64,000 bases of DNA from Polyporus tsugae. Lineage: Eukaryota; Basidiomycota; Agaricomycetes; Polyporales; Polyporaceae. Of the stretch, positions 48,591 through 60,300 are shown one piece after another (positions within the stretch are counted from its first letter, which is position 1; each line of letters starts with the position of its first letter). The notes below the pieces were generated by a model. That model saw nothing but the letters and a program-made list of their open reading frames with translations. It was not told the DNA's origin and did not search any database. Location: positions 1,121,001 to 1,185,000 of the forward strand of contig JAHRBS010000012.1 of the NCBI GenBank assembly GCA_024305745.1, read 5' to 3'. Position numbers and translations under genes: made by a program.

Positions 48591-51149
48591 GGTGAGCACT
48601 GTTGTTAGTTAGTAGTGTAGTCGCGCTGGTGAGTGCTGCTTGCCACTTGGGGGGTGCGTGTAGAGCGAGGGAGGCTGACCAGGGTGTGCGCAGGTGTTAC
48701 GAGTATGGCGGGGATGCGTTCCTGGGCAGCTGTCCAGAGTGCGCCGTCGGTCTCTAACGCGAGACGGGTCTGCTCACATGCAATTGGCTTGCAATCGATC
48801 GAGGCGTTCATGCTATTCGCGTGCGTCCAAGGCAGCGGGAATTCCGCCAGTCCGCGCGCTCGTTCTCAGCCCCCCGGCGCCGCTTCATTATTGGGCGACG
48901 TGCTTCCCGTGCGGAGAAGGACGGGAAGGCCGGCGGACTGACGACCGGGTGAAGCTCAGTCGGTGAAACACCACGTCGGATGGACCAGTGCCTTCGAGTC
49001 CAACGGTGCATCGATGCGTCCTCCGCGTACGGTTTGTCAGCGACAGGGCAAATGGATGGTACGAGCCTCGTGCTCGCATTCGAACGTCTTGACGGATTGG
49101 GAGTTGCGTATGCGCGGATGCACAGGCACGCGACGCGTCCGAAGCAATGGCGAACGAGAGAGCTGCGCTCGTTGAAGTCCCGTCTCGTGTAGCTTTCAAT
49201 GGACCACCTGTCAATGATAGGTACGCCTTGAATTCCTGTTCGCAGGCGCATTCGAAGCCTTTCGTATTCATTACAGGCTGCTAGATGTGCGGAATCTACG
49301 TCTGTGCTTCGCGTAACTCGACGGAGTGCACAGCGCAGGCTCCCCCAGTTCTTCATACACTTGCCGGGTTTCACGCGCATGTTACAAACCTCGGCAAAGT
49401 TGGCAGGCCCTAGGGTCACCCACTCAATCGTTCGCCTCGTCTTTCTCCCGGCATGGGGAGCAGGATACTGGTGTGTTCCTGATGATCCACCCTTCGGTCT
49501 TGCTCATGGCCACCGTTTTTCGCAATGTTGACTTGGGCACACGGACTCAGGAACTTGAAGGCGAGCTCCCTTCCGCCTGACCTGCATATAGTGGTTTTGA
49601 GGAGGAACCGTCTATGGAATCAGCTTCTGGTTGCGTACGTTGTTCCAACGTCAACATTGAACTTTCCATGTTCCGTCACGGATAACGTCTACGTTCTGCG
49701 ACGGTCTTGCCGCAGTAACCAGTGTTGCTTTGCCCACAATTTGTGCCTCTGTACCCCCCATATGCCCTGTAGACGAAGAGAGACACCCTTGCCTGAATGA
49801 GGGCAGACTGACGACTACATGTTGGCATGCGTTCTGACTGGGTTCCTCGCCCGCGCGCGTCGTCGATTCCTATTCGGACGAGCGCAAGTGGCAGAATACA
49901 GGGCCGTGGCTGAACGTTGCTGAACGCACATGCATGGGAACGGTTCTGCGTCCTGATCAGCACCCTCAGATCGGCAGAGATCCCGTTTCCTCTGGCAAGA
50001 AGCTTCAACCTTCACGCGTCACGTCACGTTCCCGTTTGCTTCTGCGTCTGCCGAGTGTCGTCCACAGGAGAGGTACGTTCCTCGTGCATCTCATCGGTAT
50101 ATGCTGACATCTTCGACAGGCTGTGCATATGTCGCCTTCAATAAGTGGTGGAACTTGAAGCCGTAAACGGATGTCCTTCCTTGCTTCTGGCCACTGTGGC
50201 GGTCGGAGAACCATCATAGAACCCCGCCTTCTCGACAGGCCCTCGTCAGCGAAGCGGCATGGAGCGTCGGCCTACGCAGCCGGGCCACTGTGCTTCCAGA
50301 TTTGGCGAAGAAGACTCGGTTGTGTTCGATTTAGAGGTGAGTACCATTCGAGGATCTCTGGCGGGACGTCTTGTGGGGCAGCCCACGTCTGTTTCATGTC
50401 GGCGCATTGTCTGTTTTGACACACGCTGCATGATATCACCCTAGCTGGCAAGCCGATCGAGGGCGTTTTGTGGACCATGAGGGAGATCAGTAGATGTGAT
50501 CCCTGGCGAGTGTGACAAGGGTTAATTAGCTTCTGCGCAGGCTGGTTGGCGACGTTGCCCGTGTACCACGGCGCTGACTTGCGCCTTCCCAGCGCACTGC
50601 TCACTGCTAATATATCCCGTTCTCTCCTCGTTCCGTTCGGGATGCGTCTGTGAGCTAAAATGGTTCCGCTAGCCGCCTTGCGCATCCAACTATCGTCGGG
50701 TCAGTGGTGCCAGTTTGGATGGACTCGCAAACTCTTCGTCCAAGGCCCGTCCTGGGGAGTCGGAACCACCCCGACGGTCCCCGACGTGCCCTCGTCGATG
50801 ATCCTCGGACCTCTGCTGCTGTCCCCGTGCACATTCCACCAAACACCTTCGCATGTCGCAGGCATTCTGTTCAGAGTGTTCTCCTGCCCCCATACGGTCT
50901 GCGTTGGTCATCCATGGCCAACTCGATCGCGCATCCTCTCTCGCTTCGCCGAGTACGCCGCCTGGCACAGTAGCAACCCAACGGGCAGGGGACCCTCCTC
51001 GCGATTCGAGACTCTGGATAAAAGGCCAGGAATCTTCAGTCGGGTACCCCAGTCGTCGACATCTACTTCGTCGTGATCAGCGTTTTGTTCTCGCTCTCGT
51101 CGCTCGCTCCTTGCCAGAGTCTACACACTCCGCTACCACACTCGTCAAA
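48591..51149. other. Gene-poor 2.6-kb stretch in the hydrophobin island
   Basis: Both strands carry only short unrelated open frames without domain patterns or coherent splicing. The last about 60 nt are the leader of the next hydrophobin. No TATA box as clear as that of the 61.2-kb copy was found. Confidence 0.5.
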
Positions 51150-51593
51150 ATGATTGCCCGTCTTTTATGTGTTCTCGTCGCCGCATCCTCCGTCGTTGCT
51201 ACCGCCATTCATCGCCGGCACCACAAGGCTTCCGTCTGCAGCACTGGTCCCATTCAATGCTGCGACAGTACTGCTACGGTATGCCGCTTCTCGCTTGGTT
51301 GGCTCGGAATCTACTGAACCCTTGCTGCAGGCCGACTCGCCTTCAAGTAGCGTACTCCTCACACTCCTCGGCATGCCTCTCCAGGAAACCACCGGCCTCA
51401 TCGGATTCAACTGCAACCCGATCAATATCGGAGGGGTGAGCGACCCTTCCTGCGAGCAGTCCCCGGTCTGTTGTGAAAACAATAATGTCGTGAGTCCACT
51501 TTATGTCCGCTCACGTGGATGTGTCTTGACATATCAACTCTATCTACACAGGGCGGCCTCATCAGTATGGGATGTGTTCCCGTCTTCTTGTGA
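51150..51593 (+). CDS. Class I hydrophobin
   Basis: Secreted amphipathic surface protein that self-assembles on aerial hyphae and spores. Exons 51150-51278, 51331-51489 and 51552-51593 give 109 residues. The signal peptide is MIARLLCVLVAASSVVATA. The eight-Cys order is complete: [12 protein letters not shown] (Cys 1, 2-3), NCNP (4), SCEQSPVCCEN (5, 6-7) and GCVPV (8). The intron positions, after the first Cys block and directly before the last GG-start exon, are shared by every hydrophobin in this window. Cys 3 to Cys 4 spacing of roughly 30 residues fits class I. It is the shortest of the intact copies and has a basic HRRHHK segment after the signal. Confidence 0.92.
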
Positions 51594-53211
51594 TCGGGAG
51601 GAGCGCGTCAAAACACGCCGTAGTCCTTGGTGGCACGGCTAGCTTTCATAGATATCGTGATACCTGTTGTTGTACATTCAAGTCGAAATTGAACCCCACG
51701 GCCGTATATATCTGCACTGGCCCCTCTTTGATCACCCATATGTCCGAGTCTGTCGAGTTGGTTGCGGCGGAGAACAAAGTTAACGCTGAAAGCCAACTTG
51801 GAGTTCGTTGACACGTTTACCTTCAAGTGACCTGCGTGCGATCTACGGCCTGGAAGACGTCACGGTACGGTGGCGACCTCGCTTGCCTACACGGCACAAT
51901 TCGCATATGAGCGGCGTGTCACGACTTCACGGGATGAGGAACACAAGTGACAACATTGACCCGCGACTTGCCAGAGTAGCCGCACTTGTAGACGTGCCCG
52001 GTGCTGCGCAAGCTCCGGCGGCAGGGGACCCCCGGGGAGGGCAGAGGCGGCGAACGTGGTGACGCGGGCGAGCATCGTCAGTAATTGGTGTACTTGGCTG
52101 CGGAGTCTCAACAGTGTGCTCGTAATGGAGACCGGGACAACGCGAAGGCGAGCTAGACCGCTCTCGGAGCACTGCGAGCCGAACGGATGCAGACGCCTCG
52201 TTGTTCGGTCCCGCAGGGTCCCGCGTGTCGTTGTACATACGCGGTTGTGGGGAGGGAGGAGACAGTGCGGCATCGGCGGCGGGGGGAGTCGGTGAGAGCC
52301 GAATTCTTGTGGCATACGCATCACGGCGAGGTGTCGCGGTGGTTTGATTTTTGGACGTGCGGAATTGGGCGGCGCGTCCGCGAAGATGGCATTGGCCGCT
52401 TGGAACCGGAACCACAAGACGATAACAATAACAATTGGGCATCGAGATCGTTCGCTGGCGGGGTTGAAGCACGTTGAAGAGCCGAGCAGACCCAGTACTC
52501 GGGAGATCTTCGATTGGAGGCGACGTGCGGACTTTGTGGTGGTGAAACGGGTTCGGGGCCACCGGGGGGAACCCGCGATTGGAATTGAACCCTGGCCGCG
52601 CGGGGTTAGGACGTTGATTATAAGGGTCTAAGAAAGATTTTCCGAGCGAAGCTCACTCACCCGGGAATAAGGTAGCATTTGCAGATCCGACCCGTACGGA
52701 GGAAGGCGGACTGTGTGTGGCGGCAAAGACAAAGATAAAACATGAGTAGTTTCTGACAAACACGTCCACCCCGCTCTCGAACTCGTGCAGTACCGCCATG
52801 ACGGAACGATTCGAGTTATATGGGCTTGGAATGCAGCGGGCGGGTTTCCAATGTCACAAATAAACTTTGATTATGTGTAGCTTAAGAATAGATGCACGAT
52901 GTTGAAGAAGAGCTCGCTCGTCAGACGCATTAAAAGACATAGTCGTCCGACGCTGCGGAGGATGTTGCAAGTGCGTCAGAACTGCGTCGTAACATCGAGA
53001 GCCCCAACAGACTGGTACGCACCATAAATAATGAAGATGATCCGCTGTCGGACCGCAAGAAGAAAAGAAACACTCTACCACTCCGCTCTACTCTCCGAAA
53101 GGTATCGAGCCCGTACAATGTGCCGTTTGCCGAGGTATGCCGAGAATATGCAATGCTCCAAACCGCCGGGCAGACACGACCCACCCGCCCAGCAAGGCCG
53201 AGCAAACGTGC
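51594..53211. other. Intergenic with possible decayed secreted-protein fragment
   Basis: At about 52071-51940 on the minus strand MLARVTTFAAS resembles the signal-peptide start of the 53.7-kb hydrophobin. It is followed in another frame by STGHVYKCGYSGKSR and VTCVPHPVKS. This may be a ruined hydrophobin or small secreted protein, but the evidence is thin. The rest shows no gene. Confidence 0.4.
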
Positions 53212-53715
53212 CTACAAGCTGACAGGGAGACAACCAACGGAAACCAGCCCTCCCTAAAACACGGGAGTCAGAGTCAGCTAACGCGAGGCCGCACGGATCG
53301 ACCAAGGGTACTCACCACAGCGTTGTCCTGGCAGCAGACGGCGTTGGCCTTGCACTGGCTCGAGAGGCCGACCCCGATGGCGGTGATCGGGTCGCAGTTC
53401 AAGCCGACCGCGACGTCCACGCCCTGGACGACGACACCGATCAGGCTCAAGAGAGGGCTGACGGAGGGGTCGTTCGACTGGAGGGTCAGTCCGGGAACGC
53501 TGTCAGCTACCTGTGGTACTAGGATGACGTGGCCAGGGAGGAATGCGACGCACGTTCGCGACGGTCTGGCAGCACTGGATGGGACCTGTGGAACAAGAGC
53601 CGGCGCCGGAGTCGGTGGAACCCAACGGGTCGGTCACGCCAGCGATGGCAGCGGCGGTTGCAAGGATTGGGAGGGAGAGCATGGCGGAGACGGCGACGAT
53701 AGAGCGGGCGAGCAT
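53212..53715 (-). CDS. Class I hydrophobin
   Basis: Minus strand, three exons with introns at the positions common to this family, about 132 residues. The signal peptide starts MLARSIVAVSAMLSLPILAT. The first Cys block is [12 protein letters not shown], then NCDPITAIGV (Cys 4), QCKANAVCCQD (5, 6-7) and VGCLPVSL (8), stop TAG at 53212-53214. The first intron starts GTGCGT after GCGAAC and ends ACCACAG. All eight Cys are present. It is transcribed in the same direction as the next two copies and shares their leader block upstream. Confidence 0.92.
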
Positions 53716-53769
53716 CTCGTTAGAGTGAGAGGTTGCTGAGTGCTGTTAGGGCTGAGCTGTAGAGGGGTT

Positions 53770-53808
53770 GCTGTGAACTGCTGGAGAACTTGTTCGAGCT
53801 GAGGAGCT
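53770..53808 (-). promoter_or_regulatory. Conserved hydrophobin leader block, copy 1
   Basis: Read on the minus strand it contains CTCGAACAAG, then CTCCAGCAGTTCACAG, 55-95 nt upstream of the start codon at 53715. A TATA-like TATAAAAA lies just further upstream (about 53828-53836 on the plus strand). The same block occurs before the two other minus-strand hydrophobins. Confidence 0.65.
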
Positions 53809-54918
53809 CTCGATGCCCCCAGCAGGTTTTTATACGCTTTGCTTCTTGTGCGTGAGGTCGGTGAGGTCGTACGAGGCGGGCGTGGATGCCGGCTTCAACA
53901 CTGTATCTGCCAACATGGTAAGCATGTATGGGGAACGATGCCGTAGGGACGGAACGCTAACGTCACGGAGAGGTGGGGTGGACAAGACCCAGTATGTCGT
54001 AGCATCCTAGTATCCATGGACGCATAGACCGTTTTGGCAATTGTCGGCGACGGAGAAAACCAGATGAAGTGGCAGAAGACTCGTTTGAAGGCAGCGAACG
54101 AGCTTCAAATAGGCGCAAGGAGGTATCTGACGATGCAGATTCGCTTGATGGAACTGATGTGTCGCATCCATACTATGTCCAAAGCCCATTGGGATGCTAG
54201 TGGAGCACAGAGGCGACGTGTGGGATGCAACCAGAACCTGTCGTAAACAACATGAAGGCATGCAAGTCATTTAGGCGTGAAGTTGACTCACGGTTGGGAG
54301 ATTATCATCCTATTCATACTTCGAGTAGGAATGTCCGGATACTTAATAAGTAACTGTCGTTCAAGTTGCCAGGCCCTCGGAGGACAAGGCGAGGACGCTC
54401 AGATTATGTCGTAGCATTCCAGCTGTCTTGTCCGAGGGCGAAGAATTGCGGACCTCCGAGACTTCACATCCACTGTGCCGTTCATCGTGGGAGGCCGCTC
54501 GGACAGACGCAGTGGGCGCATCGTCGGGTAGGGAGGGATGATAGTGTTGCGGTCGAAGACGTCGAAGGACGAGTTACCGTAAGTTGCAAGCGCACCCCTC
54601 AGACTCCCCCCGGGCCGTGCGGACCGTTGCACCCTACCAACTTGAATGGCGCGACCCGCCGCGTTGAACAAACTGCCTATTTACTTATGCGGCTCGTGCC
54701 GTAGTCCTAAGAAGTACACTTCCTCGAAAAAGCGAGGTGCCACGTTAGTATACTGACCACGCTACCATGTACGAGCCATCAATATTCCGTTCTTCAAGTT
54801 TCTAAGCACATCAATACAAGGGAGACTCGACCACGGTTCTCTCCACAAAGCCGATCATCTATAGCTTGAACCAAGAGTGAAGCGGGCACGATCTGCCGCT
54901 GAGGCAAGCCCATCGGCC
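53809..54918. other. Intergenic within hydrophobin array
   Basis: No gene on either strand. Left edge holds the TATA-like element of the 53.7-kb hydrophobin. Confidence 0.5.
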
Positions 54919-55427
54919 TTAGAGGGTGATCGGGATGCAGCCGATGTTGATCAGGCCGCCCTGTATGAAGAAACAATTGAGCATCCATCCGCTCATAGAG
55001 GGCAACAGAACTGACGACAGAGTTGTTCTCGCAGCATACGACGTTGGAAGAGCACTGCCCTCCGACGATGGAGTCGCAGTTCAAGCCCAGCAGGACATCC
55101 ACGCCCTGGACTACGATGCCGAGCAGCTCCAATATGATCCCGAAAAGTGGGTTAGAGGACTGGTGGGTGGGAGCGGGAGTGAGTGAGCTAACTTTCGCGA
55201 TCTTCCCCTGGGGAAGTCACAAGGGTACGACGTACTACAGTCCCCACTGTGTTGCAGCACTGGATGGGGCCAGTGGTGCAGGACGAGGTCGGCTCAGGAG
55301 CGGTAGCGGTCTCAGTGACGGTCACTGTGGTGGTCGTCGGGGGGTAAGCACCATCATTGGCAGGCATGGCGACGGCAGCGACCGAGAGGGAGAGCACGGA
55401 GGCGGCGACGATGGAGCGGGAGAGCAT
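54919..55427 (-). CDS. Class I hydrophobin
   Basis: Minus strand, about 124 residues in three exons. The signal peptide is MLSRSIVAASVLSLSVAAVA. A Thr-rich segment (PPTTTTVTVTETATA) precedes the first Cys block SCTTGPIQCCNT. The second exon carries IVVQGVDVLLGLNCDSI (Cys 4), QCSSNVVCCEN (5, 6-7) and the third GLINIGCIPITL (8), TAA at 54919-54921. The loop between Cys 4 and Cys 5 is shorter than in its neighbours (GG in place of the usual [12 protein letters not shown] stretch). The Thr-rich linker, shared with the 57.2-kb copy, could be O-glycosylated. Confidence 0.92.
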
Positions 55428-55472
55428 GTTCGATGACTGCTGGATGCTGGCGAGAGGGTGAAGGCGGATAGT

Positions 55473-55510
55473 AGCTGTGAACTGCTGGAGGGCTTGTTCG
55501 AGCTGGTCAG
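55473..55510 (-). promoter_or_regulatory. Conserved hydrophobin leader block, copy 2
   Basis: On the minus strand it reads CTCGAACAAGCC then CTCCAGCAGTTCACAGCT, 45-85 nt before the start codon at 55427. A TATA-like CATAAAATCC follows further upstream near 55532-55541. Nearly identical to the block before the 53.7-kb gene. Confidence 0.65.
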
Positions 55511-56732
55511 CATCCTCATTTGTCGCTGGATTTTATGCAGCTGTTGCGCGTCCGCAGTATCTGGGGAGGCGTTACCAGAGCCTGGCTCACATTGTAATTC
55601 TGCCATGATGACAGACGTGCTAAAGGAAAGGGAGACCGTACGATTGGGATAGGCCAATGGCGTTGGGACCCAGCCCACGACGTAGAGAGTTTTGTCGTAG
55701 TGCTCGTCGTTATTACGGAATGCGTGGAGGTCTGGAATGGCTTGCCTTACGCGAAGAGACAAAGGAATTGACAGGGTGCTCGTTCATGCGCAAAGTGTAA
55801 GCTGCCACCTGGTTCGAGGTGACGCGCGGTTAGCTCAAGAAACGCCATGATCCGTGGTGACTTGGGACGGATACGACATATGTCCGCGCGCGAAGAGAAT
55901 AGTCACTGGACTCGTAGAGGGTGCTTGTAATTGGGCATCGGAAGATATTTAGTTAGTATGAAAGGGCGAGTATATGTGATGATCACGCACAACGGCCCAT
56001 TGGTCATTGCAAGTTGTTACTGTGGCACCAGCTTCGACTTGAACGAAGTGCATGAGCACTCCAAATCGGCACCGGGCAGGCTGGCCATGGACGCGTGCCC
56101 TTGAGGTTGGATCCTACCCGTCAGACGTTAACCACTTCCAGAGTAAAATGAGTCACGGTTGATGTTGCCAACCAAGTCGTGCTTATCGCTGAGACGCAGG
56201 GCGGGGTCGGAGGTTCAAGCGGAGAACGAAACACCCGGCAAGTTTAAAGCGGGCCCCGTGTTTGCCCTCCGATTCGGGCTCCGATAAGGCGGGAATCGTT
56301 AATGATGTGTGGCGGTGATTGTCGTTCGTAAGTGGAGCGACGCAGACTGACAAACAGACTACGCATGCCAGAATAGCGCAGATTGAATGCTACCGACCTT
56401 GGAAGCAACCAGAATCTAACACAGCTTAAGCTTACAGCTAGAGCCTCGTTGGCAAGTTGTGTGCGCATATAGCAAACGTGGCTCCGAATCGTGAAGAATA
56501 ATTGAAGAGACAACTTGTTCCATCCATTCTACTGCCTACTACACGGTCTCGAGCTTCGAGCAATCACAAATCCCAACCTATATCCAATCCGACACCGGTT
56601 CCTTACACCGAGTCATTCATTCTAAGAAACTGAAAAGATCAACCCCACACCGGACCCGCCGAACGCGCGGGGCTCAAACCTGACTAGAGCTGGTGCGGGG
56701 ATCCTGGTAGCTCGCAAGGAGCGCAATGTCCC
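55511..56732. other. Intergenic within hydrophobin array
   Basis: No gene supported. Carries the promoter of the 55.4-kb hydrophobin on its left side. Confidence 0.5.
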
Positions 56733-57251
56733 TCAGAGGATGATAGGGATGCAGCCAATGGAGATGAGGCCGCCCTACGAGTGAACCATGAGCTATCACG
56801 AGCCTCATGATGGACAGCGGGGAAAACTTACGACGTTGTTGTTCTGGCAGCACACGACGTTGGCGGAGCAGGCGTTGCCGCTGCCAACCCCGATGACGCT
56901 GATCGGGGAGCAGCTGAGGCCGACCAGGACGTCGAGGCCCTCGATGACGAGGTCGAGTAGGCCAAGGATCGCAGACGCGGCGGGATCAGTGGGCTGTGGT
57001 GCGGATGGGGGTCTATCATCAGCAAATGCTACCGTACCAGGCTAAGCCAAGGCGCGTACCGACTGGATGCTCTGGCAGCACTGGATGGGGCCACTGGTGC
57101 AGGACGAGGTCGGCTCAGGCCCGGAAGCGGTCTGAGTGACGGTGATCGTCCTGGTTGTAGTCGAAGCCGGGGGGCTACCACCGGGCATGGCGGCCGCAAG
57201 GACGGTGAGGGCGAAAAGGAAGTAGAAGTAGGTGAGGGTGCGGGCGAACAT
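56733..57251 (-). CDS. Class I hydrophobin
   Basis: Minus strand, about 131 residues in three exons. Signal peptide [20 protein letters not shown], Thr-rich linker ([15 protein letters not shown]), first Cys block [12 protein letters not shown], then [13 protein letters not shown] (Cys 4), [11 protein letters not shown] (5, 6-7) and [10 protein letters not shown] (8), TGA at 56733-56735. The linker and exon 1 end ([11 protein letters not shown]) are nearly the same as in the 55.4-kb copy ([10 protein letters not shown]), which points to a recent duplication. The second exon is closer to the 61.2-kb copy. Confidence 0.92.
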
Positions 57252-57289
57252 GTTGACTGCGGGGCTGCTGCTGTTGGGTGCTGCGACGA

Positions 57290-57330
57290 GTAGCTGTGAA
57301 CTGCTGGAGGGGCTGATTCGAGCTGAGGAT
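57290..57330 (-). promoter_or_regulatory. Conserved hydrophobin leader block, copy 3
   Basis: On the minus strand CTCAGCTCGAATCAG then CCCTCCAGCAGTTCACAGCT, 40-80 nt before the start codon at 57251. A TATA-like CATATAAGAG lies near 57351-57360. Slightly diverged from the other two copies. Confidence 0.65.
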
Positions 57331-60300
57331 GACTAGCGCGGCTTCGATGGCTCTTATATGTTTTCAAGAGGAAACATATGCGCTCTCACGGCGGTGAGTT
57401 ACACAGAGTAGAAGGGCCGTTGTGTGTATGCCGATACTTCGCCCCTGGAGGCGAGCATGTGAGTATGAGCAATTGACCAACGAAATAGCGGCGAAGAAGC
57501 ACAAACGACGGACATGAAACAAAAAAAACTCAAAGGGAGATAGAAACACCGCGTTTGATGGAAAGTTGTGCATCTCAATATGTTTCTTTGCCGAGTAAAA
57601 ACAGCAACACGAATGACGATACAGGCAACCTCGCATTTTGACTTACCGGCGTCCGCATGGGTACACGTCAATGACGTCAGATCCAATATCATGCATCCGA
57701 ATGAGTAGGACCATGCGCAACCGGGCCGATTCGCTCGAGACGCTTTGGAGGTTGCAATGGAGAAACAATGGGATTGGGTATTGAAGATCTGTTCTTCCAA
57801 GCTGCGATAGAGCTGAAGATCGGCAACCGCATGAGTCCGAGAACACGTTCAATGGAGATCACGCGCACCATGGTTCTCATGCTGCCTTGCACCTGAGCAC
57901 ATGGAGAGCAGCATCTCCAAGGTGTCGCTGAATCCAACTCAACACGTTCTTTTCAGTCGCTGCCACGGCTGTCCGGACGCGATTTAGAAACCACACACTA
58001 GACACGTGCAAAATACGACTACGTACGGTGTGAAATTTCGGTGGCATTTGTATTGCCGAGGCATCGAGAAATCCAAGGGCGGAGCGCGTGACAGGGGGAC
58101 TTTTTCGAGAGTGGACGCCGATGGGAGACGCTACTGTATACCGAAAAAAACTTCTCAGCATCCGCATTTGCGCCGCAGAGCACGCGCGAGCGGAGCGAAT
58201 GTCACTTGAGAGTGTGCACGCAGGAAATGCGTGTGCTGCCAGGGGCGCGCGGTCGGCTGCATGCGACAAGCGTTGTGCTCGGGAGGAGGATGGCTGGCAG
58301 ACTGCAGTGGGGCCAGTGGGCCTGTCATTGGTGGCTGCTGTGCGGCGGGCGTCTTTCCATTTGTTGATACATATTCGTGACGTCACGCGTCACGCGCTCC
58401 GCTTTCGTGTTGGACTCCGCCGAGTCGCCCGAGTCCCGAGTCCCCACTGCTTTCAACTGGCCTTTCCTCGCTCGTCGATTGGCTAAAACCATCATGCACC
58501 TCGTCTCCTGCATCTGCGCAACATGGCCAATTCTGAAGCCTCATTGCAATGTGGGCGTGGCTGCACTGGCACTCTTCGACTGGCGGACAACTTGAATGTC
58601 ACTTGACTTCCGAAAGGTTTCCATCGTTGTCCGACTCAGACACCGAACACGCACCTATGTCGAAATCTTTTTATGGGTAAACTTCCTGGAGTGGTGTACA
58701 GTATGGCATCGGTTATTACTGTATTGAACTCGGCGGACACGTTGGAGCCGCGATGGGAGACGCTGTCATCCCTACGTCGTCTGGCTTCATCCATCATCCA
58801 CATGCAATACGGAATTCGTCTGCACCCATGGCCAGCCGAATTCCGAATTTCAGATTCATTCCCCGCCGACCTGCACATCGCTGCTCCATCAGGCTCCGTC
58901 CGAGCTGGAATTTTTCTTTCGGAGGAATTGGATCGTCCACCTTTCCATGAACGTCAGACAATACATTTAGGTGTCGATGTCGACTGCGATTCCGCGACAT
59001 GCTTTCCAGGACGTCATTTGGGGTCTGAGTGGAGTACGAGGTCAGCGAAGGTCGACCAGTGTCTGCTGCCCCGCTGCGCCTGCGACCGGTTTTGGGGGCC
59101 TATCACAACCTATCAATCACATTTTTGCGCGCTCCGTCCCCCTCTAAGCTCTTCCTATCCCATATTACAAGTACACAGATGCTGGCCGCCCGCTTACAAC
59201 CCCTTCCCCTGGAGTCGCGCCGCAATTCGAAAACGAGGACTGGCGCGTGTTGGTTGCATGTTCTGATAGGTGTCCCAAGGCAACCACACGGCGGGCTGTG
59301 CTAATTTTGCTTCTCGGCGTCACCGCCACAAGAACGTAACGGCCTCTCTTCGTCCTTCAAGTTGAGCCAGCGGCCGTCTATCCACCCAGTACAGCGTTTT
59401 CCCGCAATGTGGATCGACCGTGCTCCTAACGCTGGAGCGGAACCCTGTTCCACAGTTATGTAGTGTATATGGTTGGTGTCAAAGCGACTAAAAGCTACGG
59501 GATAACTGGCTTCCACGTTTTGACGTCTTACGGCAAGATGGGTTATCGATATTTATGTGTCCGGTCTTCGAGAAAAGGGTGTCTTCGAGGGTGTCCAGTG
59601 TGTCCGGTTAACCTTCGCTAAGCCCTGGCAATGCCGTCTGGATTTCTGACGCGGTTTCTGACGCGCCTGTCTCCTCGCCGTCCTAGAGACTCCATTCCCT
59701 TCTCGTTCATTTTCAAGTGCTTCGAATGCCCTAACGCCACCAAGTTCCGAATCGTCGCAGTTTCCATTTTGTTGGGAGAGCTCTCCTGAGCCCTCGTTTT
59801 TTTTTTTTCGCCAACGTAACAAAAGCCAATGGCGTCGCAAATAACCAACACTTACGACACCCTCAACGTCAATCTGCCCATCGGCTGATTCATGATGCGT
59901 GAATCCACGCGCCGTGCGGACATATGGCGGCCGCCCCAACGAGGTCACGCACCAGGGTCGGCCCCGCAATGTGCCCGCCCCAATCCAGCTGTCAACGCGA
60001 GAAGTTCCGTGCGAACAGTGGGTTGCCACCGTACGTATCTTTGGAACGCCCCGGCGGACGGTGACGAGACGGTGACGAGCCTCTAAAACCAATTGCATTG
60101 AAGGAAACACCACATACGTCAGATCGCCCTCCCTTTAAGTGAAATGGTGGGTGATTCCAAGCCCGGCATGCGACAGAGGATGTCGTTTTTGCCGTTTGTG
60201 TCGTCAGCAGAACATCTAGCGAGAGGCGGGCGGAGAGTAAAAAGACCATACCAAGTATGCTCCGGGGGGCCATCGCATGACCGCCGGGGCAATCCTAGCC

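Noticed and set aside
57877..58386. Open frame of 169 codons, minus strand
   Set aside because: No recognisable motif and no coherent continuation by splicing.
58673..59266. Open frame of 197 codons, plus strand
   Set aside because: No domain, signal peptide or membrane pattern, mixed composition and no splicing context. Not enough to call a gene.
59553..60113. Open frame of 186 codons, minus strand
   Set aside because: Arg-rich low-complexity reading without family pattern; likely chance in GC-rich DNA.
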